Shown: positions 35,261 to 43,492 of the stretch, in pieces | Layout of the letters: the number at the start of each line of letters is the position of its first letter | Numbering within the stretch: position 1 is the stretch's first letter | DNA from: JASSUD01 sp031963445 | Lineage (GTDB): Bacteria; Pseudomonadota; Gammaproteobacteria; Burkholderiales; Burkholderiaceae | DNA length: 64,000 bases | Direction: 5' to 3' | Assembly: GCA_031963445.1 (NCBI GenBank) | Contig: JASSUH010000001.1 | Coordinates: forward strand, 2,108,001 to 2,172,000 | Program-made: the position numbers and the translations under genes | The notes under the pieces: generated by a model | The model's database searches: none | The model's input: only the letters and a program-made list of their open reading frames with translations | Told to the model about the DNA's origin: nothing

Positions 35261-36393
35261 GCCATCTGCTGGATGAAACGATCAAATAAATAACTTAGAT
35301 CGTGTGGACCAGGAGAAGCTTCAGGATGGCCTTGGAAACAGAAAGCAGGCCGATCCTTGAGCGCAAAACCTTGCAAGGTGCCATCAAAAAGCGACACATG
35401 CGTGATTTTCGCATTATTTGGTAATGAGTCCGCATCAATCACAAAACCGTGGTTCTGTGAGGTGATGAGCACGCGTCCATCATCCAAATCTTTTACCGGA
35501 TGATTAGCGCCATGATGGCCGTGTTTCATTTTTACCGTTTTAGCACCGATGGCCAGCCCCATAATTTGATGGCCTAAGCAAATACCAAACGTCGGCAAGC
35601 CAGTATCGAGTAGCTCTCGTGTTGCTCGAATTGCATAATCGCAAGGCTCTGGGTCACCTGGGCCATTTGATAAGAAGATACCATCTGGCTTCAGCGCAAG
35701 CGCATCTGCAGCTGTAGCTGTAGCAGGTAGCACTGTAAGGTGGCAACCACGCTGCGCCAACATCCGTAGCAGATTGAATTTCAACCCATAATCAAATGCA
35801 ACCACGCGATAAGTAGGTTGAGTTAATTGGCCATATCCCGTACCTAGGCGCCACTCAGTTTGCGTCCACTCATAAGGTTGCTTGACTGACACTTCTTTGG
35901 CCAAATCCATGCCTGCTAAACCTGGGAAAGAGCGTGCTAGCTCTATGGCTTTAGCAGGGTTATCTTCATCCGTCAGAATGCAGCCGGCCTGCGCTCCTTT
36001 ATCCCGCAATAGCCGCGTCAAACGACGCGTATCAATACCTGAAATCGCAATCACGCCGCGACTTTGCAGGTAATCAGCAAGCGGCATTTGTTGCCGAAAA
36101 TTGGATGCCATCAGAGGTAGATCGCGGATAATCATGCCAGCCGCATAGATCTTAGCCGCCTCCGCATCTTCCTCATTAACCCCCACGTTGCCAATATGCG
36201 GATAAGTTAACGTGACAAGCTGACGTGCATAACTTGGATCGGTAAGAATTTCTTGATAGCCAGTAAGCGCAGTATTAAATACCACTTCACCAACGGTATA
36301 ACCCGCAGCACCTATTGCGCTGCCACGAAAAACAGTACCATCGGCGAGCGCTAGCAAGGCTAGCCGAGAGGTCGGCAAAATAGACTGCACCAC
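35248..36393 (-). CDS. carA: Carbamoyl-phosphate synthase small subunit
   Basis: A 381-aa glutaminase subunit supplying ammonia to CarB. I chose GTG 36393 (VVQSILPTSRLALLALADGT) because AGGAG lies six bases upstream; the longer frame has no such site. The nucleophile is the cysteine in FGICLGHQIMGLAIG; the His-Glu pair is in FQGHPEASPGPHD. The end reads DRFIQQMAESV, and the codons for ESV and the TAG lie in the terminus of repeat B4, so the original C-terminus has been replaced. Confidence 0.95.
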   Translation of the reverse strand: MVQSILPTSRLALLALADGTVFRGSAIGAAGYTVGEVVFNTALTGYQEILTDPSYARQLVTLTYPHIGNVGVNEEDAEAAKIYAAGMIIRDLPLMASNFRQQMPLADYLQSRGVIAISGIDTRRLTRLLRDKGAQAGCILTDEDNPAKAIELARSFPGLAGMDLAKEVSVKQPYEWTQTEWRLGTGYGQLTQPTYRVVAFDYGLKFNLLRMLAQRGCHLTVLPATATAADALALKPDGIFLSNGPGDPEPCDYAIRATRELLDTGLPTFGICLGHQIMGLAIGAKTVKMKHGHHGANHPVKDLDDGRVLITSQNHGFVIDADSLPNNAKITHVSLFDGTLQGFALKDRPAFCFQGHPEASPGPHDLSYLFDRFIQQMAESV

Positions 36394-36493
36394 AAATAGC
36401 TCCTGAAGGAAAAGATAACTTGCGCAAGTAGCACGATAGAGGGCTAACTTATGCACAAGCCATATGTCTTGATTCGGCTCAACTCATTTGATA

Positions 36494-36595
36494 AAAACCC
36501 CTGCATAACCTTCGTAGCAGCGTCATCCTTCGTTGCCGTTATTGTACTAGCGGCACAGGCACTGCTTGCTACAAGGGTTATGCAGAGGTTCCTGA
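36494..36595. repeat. Family D palindromic repeat (D4)
   Basis: Arms AAACCCCTGCATAACCTTCG and GGGTTATGCAGAGGTTCC with core GTTGCCGTTATTGTACTAGC, related to the B core. It sits in the gap between mltD and carA, where the carA promoter must also lie. Confidence 0.78.
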
Positions 36596-36625
36596 GAGCA
36601 ATATTACTGCTGTTACTAGCCTCAA

Positions 36626-38236
36626 TTATAAAGAAGCTGACTTGACTTTACCTGCAGTAGATTTAACAGCTGTGCCGCCTGCCCGAGAAGCGGGCTGCAC
36701 GGCTTTGGGACGATGGCTTTTTGTAGCCTGCCTAGCCTTAACTTGGCGTGCAGGAACGCTAACCTTCCTAAAAACTTTTTTCTGACGTACCGACGAAGCA
36801 ACTGCCGTTCTAAGTGGCTGACGTCCTAATGGTCTATTGGTAGAAACATGGAGCACCAGCACTTGACCTGGGACTAGACGAGCACCTTGTATTTTATTCC
36901 AGCCCCGGATTTGCGCGACCGATACACTATATCGCTTAGCAACCGTCGCCAACCTATCACGTCGCTGTACTTTGACAAACATTTTACGTGTAGGCGGTAC
37001 ATCCGGCTCAACGGACAAGATCGCGCCCTCTGCTATCGCAGCACTAATGTCAGCTATTGCTTCATTCCCCACCTTAGGCACTAATAAGGTCGACCCTGGT
37101 TTGAGGCGTGTTCCTGTCGGAATTTTATTCACCTTGATCAGGGTGGCAGGATTAACACCAATTTTCGCAGCGAGTGCAGCAGGACGCGTCGTTCTGCTGA
37201 CTCTATACGTAGTCCAACTTGAGAGCGAGCCATCGTACGATTTTAAATTCGTCTCAAAGGTTCGCGCATTCTCAAATGGCAACAGAATCTGTGGCTGCGT
37301 CGCGCCTAAAATCACGGGTTTTTTAAACGAAGGATTCAGCGCTTTAAATTCCTTAAGCGGCAAATCAGCAAGCTGTGCTGCTACCCTCACATCCATATCT
37401 CTCGCTGTAGTCACAATTACAAAATACGGATGGTTAGGAATTTCTGGCAAAGCCAGATTATACATTTGAGGATTAACCACGATATTTTTTACAGCCTGCA
37501 GCTTTGGCACGTAATTACGCGTTTCATTGGGCAACCTTAGGCTTTGATAGTCAGTTGGCAAACCAGCTGCTTGGTTACGCGCAATGGCTCGCTGCACCCT
37601 ACCCTCGCCACTATTGTAGGCGGCCAACGCCAGATGCCAATCGCCAAACATTTGATACAACTTTGCCAAATAATCAAGCGCGGCACTGGTTGAAGCTAAC
37701 ACATCACGGCGTTGATCCTGAAACATATTTTGCTTCAGGTTAAACGAGCGGCCTGTACCAGGGATGAATTGCCACATACCAGCGGCCTTAGCAATCGACA
37801 ATGCTTGTGGGTTATAACCAGACTCGATAAAGGGTAAGAGCGCAAGCTCAGTTGGCATATGCCGCGCTTCTAACTCTTCAGTGATATGGTGCAAATAGAG
37901 CTTAGATCTCTCAGCCATGCGCTGCACATAATCTGGCCGCGCAGCATACCAAGCAATCTGCGCTTGTACGAGACCATTATTAAGATCTGGAATTTGGAAT
38001 CCCTGTCGAATACGCTGCCAAAGATCGCCTGAGCCGTCTGCTAATGTATTAACGGAATTGCGATCAACATCGACAATAGGTTTTTCAGCGGCGCTCTTGG
38101 CTGCACTTGAGCGTGAAAAGGGAAAAATAGAAGTAGTTGAAGATTGAGAATCACCTCCCATATCGGGCGATGTACTGGCGCAAGCCGCTACCAATAAAAC
38201 TAGTAGCGCACTAAATGCGCTAACGATGAATCGCAT
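36626..38236 (-). CDS. mltD: Membrane-bound lytic transglycosylase D with LysM
   Basis: A 536-aa peptidoglycan lyase. Start at ATG 38236 (MRFIVSAFSALLVLLVAAC) gives a lipoprotein signal with lipobox cysteine at about 19. The SLT domain (about 95-230) has the catalytic glutamate in FIESGYNPQALS and the motif ALAAYNSGEGRV. Two LysM-type cell-wall binding segments follow (about 340-385 and 405-450, VQRRDRLATVAKRYSVSVAQ), then a basic A/K/R-rich tail. The upstream neighbour is gloB, as in E. coli and Burkholderia. Confidence 0.93.
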   Translation of the reverse strand: MRFIVSAFSALLVLLVAACASTSPDMGGDSQSSTTSIFPFSRSSAAKSAAEKPIVDVDRNSVNTLADGSGDLWQRIRQGFQIPDLNNGLVQAQIAWYAARPDYVQRMAERSKLYLHHITEELEARHMPTELALLPFIESGYNPQALSIAKAAGMWQFIPGTGRSFNLKQNMFQDQRRDVLASTSAALDYLAKLYQMFGDWHLALAAYNSGEGRVQRAIARNQAAGLPTDYQSLRLPNETRNYVPKLQAVKNIVVNPQMYNLALPEIPNHPYFVIVTTARDMDVRVAAQLADLPLKEFKALNPSFKKPVILGATQPQILLPFENARTFETNLKSYDGSLSSWTTYRVSRTTRPAALAAKIGVNPATLIKVNKIPTGTRLKPGSTLLVPKVGNEAIADISAAIAEGAILSVEPDVPPTRKMFVKVQRRDRLATVAKRYSVSVAQIRGWNKIQGARLVPGQVLVLHVSTNRPLGRQPLRTAVASSVRQKKVFRKVSVPARQVKARQATKSHRPKAVQPASRAGGTAVKSTAGKVKSASL

Positions 38237-38402
38237 GAGGCATCCTAAATTCGGCACACAATGTAAAAATTTTAAAATGATACTAAGGAAGCTCAGGCTT
38301 TCCGTCAACCTTTTAAGAGAAAAGCGAGAAATAAGCTTCTGAAAAACAGCCTATTTATCGCCAAGAGATAATTCAAAGAAGAATGAGAACGCCTATCTTC
38401 TT

Positions 38403-39194
38403 CTAATATTCATCTTTCCATTTTCGCATCACAGTAAATGCAGTTAGCCGATCATTAACAGGGACCGATAATAATTGGGCAAGCCGCTGCTGCAACGCAG
38501 TATCACTTGCTCGTAAAAATGGATTAACACGCTTTTCATGTCCAATCGTGGTAGGTAGCGTAGGCTGATTACGTTCTCTTAATGCTTGCGCCTCGCGTTG
38601 CCACGCTTGTAATTCAAGATTATCCGGCTCACAGATAAGGGCAAAGCGTAAGTTTGCTAATGTATATTCATGCGCACAATGAACATAAGTGGCGTCAGGT
38701 AACGCCGCCAGTTTATCTAGTGAAGCTAGCATTTGCTGCGGCGTACCTTCGAAAAGACGACCACAGCCACTCGCAAACAACGTATCTCCACAGAACAAAT
38801 GAGGCGGCTCTTGCCCTTCCCTAGCTTGAAAGAAAGCAATATGGCCGCGTGTATGGCCTGGTATATCTAATACGCTAAATTTGCTCGGCAATTTATTGAG
38901 ACAAACCACATCACCCTCTTGTACAGGGTGTGTTATCCATTCGATAGACTCATGCGCCGGGCCATAGACAGGGATATCGTATTCAGACAAAAGATTAGCC
39001 ACTCCGCCTACATGGTCGTAGTGATGGTGAGTGAGTAAAATGGCAGTCAGTTGCAAACCTGATCGGGCCAACATTGCTTTCACCGGGCCAGCATCACCTG
39101 GATCAACTACCGCTGCAGAGTGTTCATCGGATAACATCCAAATATAGTTACTTTGCAACGCAGGCAGCGCGATGTATTTAAGTGTAGATGGCAT
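38403..39194 (-). CDS. gloB: Hydroxyacylglutathione hydrolase (glyoxalase II)
   Basis: A 263-aa metallo-beta-lactamase-fold enzyme that hydrolyses S-lactoylglutathione in methylglyoxal detoxification. Start at ATG 39194 (MPSTLKYIALPALQSNYIWM). The metal site is THHHYDHVGG, with further ligands in PGHTRGHIAF and FCGDTLFASGCGRLFEG. The C-terminal substrate domain ends in FTVMRKWKDEY. It diverges from the methyltransferase gene with 26 bp between starts. Confidence 0.94.
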   Translation of the reverse strand: MPSTLKYIALPALQSNYIWMLSDEHSAAVVDPGDAGPVKAMLARSGLQLTAILLTHHHYDHVGGVANLLSEYDIPVYGPAHESIEWITHPVQEGDVVCLNKLPSKFSVLDIPGHTRGHIAFFQAREGQEPPHLFCGDTLFASGCGRLFEGTPQQMLASLDKLAALPDATYVHCAHEYTLANLRFALICEPDNLELQAWQREAQALRERNQPTLPTTIGHEKRVNPFLRASDTALQQRLAQLLSVPVNDRLTAFTVMRKWKDEY

Positions 39195-39220
39195 TACAAA
39201 TAGGGATATACGCAAAAAAT

Positions 39221-40048
39221 ATGGCTGATCGACTCATTATAGACTGGCTTAGCTGGGCTCAGTCACCTCCTGGTCGTTATTTATTGGCTTGGGAGCAATC
39301 TCAACTTGATCAAAGCGTACCCGATATTTTCGGCTACCATGCGTTGCAGCTGGGCTTGCCTCAAATCGACGCGCTCCGAGAAAACCGTATGCCCTATCGT
39401 GGCTTAGTGCTAGATGCGAGAAGCAGTGTAAGCGCGCCTTATACTTACGACCCCAACCTATCCCAGCATAGCGCCAACTCTGCTGAGTCATTGCACAAAA
39501 AAGATCTGATCTGGTGTGATTTTCCCGAATTGCCATTTGACACACAAAGTGTTGATCTGCTCGTTTTACCCCACACCCTTGAATTCACTCACGAACCGCA
39601 TTATTTGCTAAGAGAAGCAGAACGTGTGCTATTGCCAGAAGGACGATTGATCATTCTGGGCTTCAATTCTTTGAGCTTATGGGGCTTACAGCAATTATTT
39701 GGGCAGGCCATTAAACGACCTTTTCTACCCGCTGTACAAAATCTAATCGCCTTCTCTCGGCTAAAGGATTGGCTTAAACTGCTCGGCTTTGAATTAAGTC
39801 GGGGCCGCTTTGGCTGCTACCGACCGGCTTTTAAAAGCCAAAATTGGCTTGATCGATGCGCTTTTATGGAGGCTGCTGGGGATCGTTGGTGGCCGATTCT
39901 AGGCGCAACCTATATGATTACCGCGATTAAGCGAGTGCGCAGCGTGCGCCTGATTACACCTAAGCAAGCTAAACCTTCAACGCTTGTACCTTCATTTACT
40001 TCTGTTATTACACCACGCAATTTTAGAGCCTGTTTAGGCTTTCCCTGA
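39221..40048 (+). CDS. SAM-dependent methyltransferase (class I), C-terminus altered by repeat
   Basis: A 275-aa type 11 methyltransferase, start ATG 39221 (MADRLIIDWLS). The visible part of the fold is FDTQSVDLLVLPHTLEFT followed by AERVLLPEGRLIILGFN. The substrate is unknown; this gene lies between gloB and rnhA in Burkholderia too. The last eight codons (from AGAGCCTG at 40025) are the left arm of repeat B5 read in frame, ending RACLGFP, so the native C-terminus is lost or extended. Confidence 0.9.
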   Translation: MADRLIIDWLSWAQSPPGRYLLAWEQSQLDQSVPDIFGYHALQLGLPQIDALRENRMPYRGLVLDARSSVSAPYTYDPNLSQHSANSAESLHKKDLIWCDFPELPFDTQSVDLLVLPHTLEFTHEPHYLLREAERVLLPEGRLIILGFNSLSLWGLQQLFGQAIKRPFLPAVQNLIAFSRLKDWLKLLGFELSRGRFGCYRPAFKSQNWLDRCAFMEAAGDRWWPILGATYMITAIKRVRSVRLITPKQAKPSTLVPSFTSVITPRNFRACLGFP

Positions 40049-40126
40049 CGCCCTTGCGCCGCCTTGCCGTACTAGTGTACTGTCTGCGGCGGCGCAAGGA
40101 CGCCAGAAAAACCCTAAACAGGCTCT
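40025..40126. repeat. Family B palindromic repeat (B5)
   Basis: A 102-bp palindrome from AGAGCCTGTTTAGGCTTTCC to CCTAAACAGGCTCT, with core GCCTTGCCGTACTAGTGTAC then TGTCTGCGGCGGC. Its left arm is coding for the methyltransferase; its right end is 11 bp from the rnhA start. Confidence 0.92.
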
Positions 40127-40137
40127 TACACAAAAAG

Positions 40138-40605
40138 ATGGCTTCAAATCCCGTTGAAATTTATACCGATGGTGCGTGTAGTGGTAACCCAGGTCCTGGT
40201 GGCTGGGGAGTATTGCTACGTTATGGCGCGCATGAAAAAGAATTATTTGGGGGAGAACCTCAAACCACAAATAATCGTATGGAATTAATGGCCGTTATTG
40301 CTGGTCTTGAATCCCTACAAAAGGCATGTGACGCTATTGTCTACACTGATTCACAATATGTGCAAAAAGGCATCAGTGAGTGGATTCACAATTGGAAAAA
40401 AAACAATTGGCGCACGAGCGCAAAAGCACCAGTCAAAAATGTAGATTTATGGAAACGCCTTGACACCCTGGCTAACTATCACACAGTGAAATGGCAATGG
40501 GTTAAAGGGCATGCTGGGCACCCAGAAAATGAACGCGCCGACCAACTCGCCCGCGATGGTGTGGCGTCAATCAGGAATCAAGGAAAAGCATGCGTCAACT
40601 CGTAA
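40138..40605 (+). CDS. rnhA: Ribonuclease HI
   Basis: A 155-aa endonuclease that removes RNA from RNA:DNA hybrids. Start at ATG 40138. Catalytic acidic residues lie in YTDGACSGNPGPGG, NNRMELMAV and VYTDSQYV, and in GHPENERADQLARDG. No good Shine-Dalgarno lies upstream because repeat B5 ends there. It overlaps dnaQ by 16 bases, the usual rnhA-dnaQ pair. Confidence 0.96.
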   Translation: MASNPVEIYTDGACSGNPGPGGWGVLLRYGAHEKELFGGEPQTTNNRMELMAVIAGLESLQKACDAIVYTDSQYVQKGISEWIHNWKKNNWRTSAKAPVKNVDLWKRLDTLANYHTVKWQWVKGHAGHPENERADQLARDGVASIRNQGKACVNS

Positions 40606-41297
40606 TCGATACTGAAACGACTGGACTAAACGCATCGACAGGCGATCGTGTGATTGAAATTGGCTGCGTTGAGTTATATCAACGTCGCTTAACGGGCAAT
40701 AACCTGCACTTTTATTTGAACCCAGAACGGGACAGTGACCCAGCGGCACTTGCGGTGCACGGTCTTACCACTAAATTTTTGAGTGACAAACCAAAATTTG
40801 CAGAAATCGCTGAGCAATTTTGCGATTTCTGCGCCGGGGCAGAAGTGATTATTCACAATGCTTCGTTCGATGTCGGGTTTCTAAATGCCGAATTAAAACG
40901 GTTAGAACGCCCTGCCTTTACTACCTACTGCAGCACCGTCATCGATACGCTTGCGCAATCAAGACTTCTTTTTCCTGGCAAGCGGCATTCATTAGACGCC
41001 CTCTGCGATCGCCTCGGCGTCCGCCGCGGACATCGAACACTGCACGGTGCGCTATTAGACGCGGAATTGCTCGCTCAGGTGTATTTAGCACTCACCCGAG
41101 GGCAAACGCAGTTGGCTATGGCTGATGTAGAGGATGCTGTACTCCCTGCAGCAATTGAAGCAGCTAACGCCCTTCCACCCATCTCCCTGCCAGTTCATTT
41201 GGCTACCCCAGAAGAAGAAGCGGCGCATATAAAAATTTTAGAGGAGCTTTCTGCTGCAACGGCAAAAGAGTGTGTGTGGGAAAAGAACCCCCTATAA
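40590..41297 (+). CDS. dnaQ: DNA polymerase III epsilon subunit (proofreading)
   Basis: A 235-aa 3'-5' exonuclease of the DEDDh type. Motifs are VIDTETTGL (Exo I), IIHNASFDVGFLN (Exo II) and TLHGALLDAELLAQVY (Exo III). The C-terminal tail binds the polymerase subunit alpha. It is co-transcribed with rnhA. Confidence 0.95.
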   Translation: MRQLVIDTETTGLNASTGDRVIEIGCVELYQRRLTGNNLHFYLNPERDSDPAALAVHGLTTKFLSDKPKFAEIAEQFCDFCAGAEVIIHNASFDVGFLNAELKRLERPAFTTYCSTVIDTLAQSRLLFPGKRHSLDALCDRLGVRRGHRTLHGALLDAELLAQVYLALTRGQTQLAMADVEDAVLPAAIEAANALPPISLPVHLATPEEEAAHIKILEELSAATAKECVWEKNPL

Positions 41298-41385
41298 ACC
41301 AGAGGTTTCTGACTGTACTGCGCACACATAACTCAAGTGCGGCATCGCCATGACAACATCATCATTAGTAAAGGATAGTGATCAA

Positions 41386-41658
41386 ATGGCTGCATTAGTA
41401 GATATGGAATTATTCACCAAAATTCACCGTATGCGCGATCATTTCAACAAGTTAACCAACCACCTGGCAGCAGGTTACGCTAACTTACCAGAATCAGAAG
41501 GGCTCACAGAAATTGATGCGCTTGTCGTAGAAGAGCGTAGCCGCTTGACCTACGAAGCATTGGCCGATGTGAATACAGGGCAGGTCATTAATCACCAGGC
41601 TGTTCAAGCATGGGCGGACAGTCTCAGTACTGCTAAACCATTACCGTTACCACTCTAA
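41386..41658 (+). CDS. Putative antitoxin of a ParDE-type module
   Basis: A 90-aa protein if started at ATG 41386 (AAGGA upstream); ATG 41350 is also possible. The C-terminal half ALADVNTGQVINHQAVQAWA resembles antitoxins whose genes precede ParE toxins. The N-terminal half FTKIHRMRDHFNKLTNHL is helical. The next frame downstream is a broken ParE-like sequence, which supports the call. Without a working toxin it may be a relic or an anti-addiction gene. Confidence 0.6.
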   Translation: MAALVDMELFTKIHRMRDHFNKLTNHLAAGYANLPESEGLTEIDALVVEERSRLTYEALADVNTGQVINHQAVQAWADSLSTAKPLPLPL

Positions 41659-41917
41659 GGGAAGGGAAATGGATAACAAGCAAAGCGCTTTCGGACTTGG
41701 CGCGATTGTATGAGTTTCTAGCCTCAGCTAGCCCATCGGCAGCTGCACGTGTTGTCCAGTCTCTTACAGCCGCGCCGGTACGCCTACAAGTAAACCCTCC
41801 TATAGGAGATTCGTGCTCTTTCAGCATATTTGTGGCTGCTTCTTTTAAGCATTGCTCTCTAAGCTGTTGTGCAATGGCCATAGTTTCTTCCCACTCTTTT
41901 GGGCTATCTTCGCTCAC
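41633..41917 (-). CDS. Small ORF after the XRE regulator, chimeric
   Basis: A 94-codon frame starting at GTG 41917. The first 41 residues (MAIAQQLREQCLKEAATNML and flanks) look like a real helical protein and may be translated with the XRE gene 52 bp upstream. From about 41813 onward the frame is antisense to the broken toxin, so the C-terminal half is unlikely to be native. Function unknown. Confidence 0.3.
   Translation of the reverse strand: MSEDSPKEWEETMAIAQQLREQCLKEAATNMLKEHESPIGGFTCRRTGAAVRDWTTRAAADGLAEARNSYNRAKSESALLVIHFPSLRVVTVMV
41670..41812 (+). pseudogene. ParE-like toxin, truncated
   Basis: The reading frame KALSDLARLYEFLASASPSA continues through AAARVVQSLTAAPVRLQVNP and PIG, the N-terminal half of a ParE/RelE-type toxin. 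There is no ATG/GTG start in the expected place (reads GGG AAA TGG), and after about 41812 the sequence becomes unrelated. Both ends are therefore damaged. Confidence 0.6.
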
Positions 41918-41969
41918 TATTACTTGATGGCTTGCCTATAGTGCGGTGTGTATGGAGGGCGTCAGTTTT

Positions 41970-42212
41970 TCATTTTAGATCTAGATTTTCATACTCTGGC
42001 GGGAGTTCTATTTCATCTCGAAGTAGCGTGTCTGTAGAAACATCAAAAATGTCTGCAATAGCAACGACAAAAGGAGTGGTTGGAATCTTTTTGTTATTTT
42101 CTAGTTCAGATAGATAGCCGTGGCCATTTAGTCCTAAGGTTTTCGCTAATTCTTTTAGCGTCATGTTTCGCCGCTCACGTAAGCGTCGCATTTTTTCACC
42201 AAAGCGCTTCAC
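41970..42212 (-). CDS. XRE-family helix-turn-helix regulator
   Basis: An 80-aa Cro/CI-type DNA-binding protein, start GTG 42212 with AAGGA four bases upstream. The HTH spans about 8-62 (LRERRNMTLKELAKTLGLNG and GYLSELENNKKIPT). A perfect 11-bp inverted repeat lies 41 bp upstream and is a likely self-operator. It fits a small defence or toxin-control module. Confidence 0.85.
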   Translation of the reverse strand: MKRFGEKMRRLRERRNMTLKELAKTLGLNGHGYLSELENNKKIPTTPFVVAIADIFDVSTDTLLRDEIELPPEYENLDLK

Positions 42213-42252
42213 AATATCCTTATCTTTAATTGACTCTTCTTTAGTAGCACGC

Positions 42253-42279
42253 TAAATTGTCTCCAATAGAGACAATTTA
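42253..42279. promoter_or_regulatory. Palindromic operator upstream of XRE gene
   Basis: TAAATTGTCTC, CAATA, GAGACAATTTA: an exact 11-bp inverted repeat with a 5-bp spacer, upstream of the XRE regulator start. The dyad size fits a dimeric HTH repressor site. It is unlike the genome-wide repeat families. Confidence 0.65.
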
Positions 42280-42302
42280 ATTCTTAAAGGCTTTTAAAAA
42301 GC

Positions 42303-42336
42303 GACTCTGCATAGTGCGCTAACACTACGCGGAGTC
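42303..42336. repeat. Hairpin GACTCTGCATAGTG
   Basis: GACTCTGCATAGTG, a 6-base loop, and CACTACGCGGAGTC pair at 12 of 14 positions. It could be a terminator or a small relative of the palindromic elements. The rest of the gap 42213-42574 shows nothing else clear. Confidence 0.45.
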
Positions 42337-42574
42337 TAACCACAGTCCCCCTAACCGGAAGTGAATCATGGCCAGCTCTAATCATAAGGCGCACACACTA
42401 ACACATGCCACTTTTATAAAACGACTCTTCTCATATCATCATCTAATAGAAGCAAAAAGTAGCCGCTTGGCGCTTTCTCTCAGAGATTAAATGATGACTT
42501 AGTTAGTTCAAGTAATGAAGCTAAGTCTAATCAATAATGAAATAACAACCAAAGCAGATTGGGTTTTTGATAGT

Positions 42575-42823
42575 ATGCCAACATTACTAAACTTTCTCGG
42601 GTTACGTGTGACAATCTACCCAAATGATCACCGTCCCGCTCACGTACACGTTATCGGCAATGGCTGTGAAGCGGTGTTGAACCTGCATTGTCCAAAAGGG
42701 CCACCAGAATTGCGTGAAAACTACGGCTTTCCACGCAAGAACCTAGAGAAAATTGCAACTGAATTGCTCAATAACCTCACCTTGCTATGTGAAGAATGGA
42801 GGCGAATCCATGAAGATTTCTAA
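42575..42823 (+). CDS. DUF4160 protein of a toxin-antitoxin-like pair
   Basis: An 82-aa protein started at ATG 42575 (MPTLLNFLGLRVTIYPNDHR); an in-frame ATG lies 60 bp upstream. The signature YPNDHRPAHVHVIGNG is diagnostic for DUF4160. DUF4160 and DUF2442 genes are commonly adjacent and have been proposed as a toxin-antitoxin-like pair. It overlaps the following DUF2442 gene by 14 bases. Confidence 0.8.
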   Translation: MPTLLNFLGLRVTIYPNDHRPAHVHVIGNGCEAVLNLHCPKGPPELRENYGFPRKNLEKIATELLNNLTLLCEEWRRIHEDF

Positions 42824-43247
42824 TGAAGCTTTTGAAGCAGCTAATCGCCGTGCTATTGCGAAGAAAGAAGCATTTCCAAGTGCCGTATCTGCTCATTATG
42901 ATCGACGCACTTCCCGTGTGGTAATCGTACTGAACACTGGAATTGAACTGGCTTTCTCTCCACACAATGCACAGGGCTTGGAAAATGCGCATCCTGGAGA
43001 TTTGATAGGTGCCGAAATTACCCCTTCTGGACTAGGTGTGTATTTTCCTCGTCTTGACACGGATCTATACATTCCGGCACTTCTGGAAGGCTTCCTTGGG
43101 TCAAAGCGATGGATAGCTGCTGAGATGGGGAAAAGAGGGGGTAAAGTGTCGTCTGAAAAGAAGGCTACAGCTGCTCGCCAGAATGGAAGGCTTGGAGGGC
43201 GCCCCAGGAAGTCAAAGGAATTTGGGGCTATCCCGTGCAGCCCTTAA
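42810..43247 (+). CDS. DUF2442 protein, partner of DUF4160
   Basis: A 145-aa protein with GGAGG before ATG 42810. The DUF2442 domain (about 15-85) shows VVIVLNTGIELAFSPHNAQG and LTPSGLGV-like EITPSGLGVYFPRLD. The C-terminal 50 residues are basic with GKRGGKVSSEKK and GRLGGRPRKSK, suitable for DNA or RNA contact. Its stop codon lies inside a short inverted repeat. Confidence 0.8.
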   Translation: MKISNEAFEAANRRAIAKKEAFPSAVSAHYDRRTSRVVIVLNTGIELAFSPHNAQGLENAHPGDLIGAEITPSGLGVYFPRLDTDLYIPALLEGFLGSKRWIAAEMGKRGGKVSSEKKATAARQNGRLGGRPRKSKEFGAIPCSP

Positions 43248-43285
43248 TTCAGCTTGGTAAATTCGTACTGCTACGCTGAATTAAG
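43243..43285. terminator. Inverted repeat at the DUF2442 stop
   Basis: CTTAATTCAGC and GCTGAATTAAG pair exactly across 21 bases; the stop TAA at 43245-43247 is in the left arm. It may terminate the DUF4160-DUF2442 transcript. Confidence 0.5.
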
Positions 43286-43492
43286 AGAGTGGCGAGCGGT
43301 GAATGTCGTTTCCATATTAACTTTGGTTTCCACCATTGATCATTACACAAAGTTAATTAGTTAGCCGTTAGCAGTGTTGATGTAGGCATTGTTCATACAA
43401 TATAGGAATCCCTACCATGATAAGCCAAAGGGGTTTATTTTTAATTTGTCGTAGCAAATACTGCAGAAAAACTTTAAGCAACTCCAAATCAA

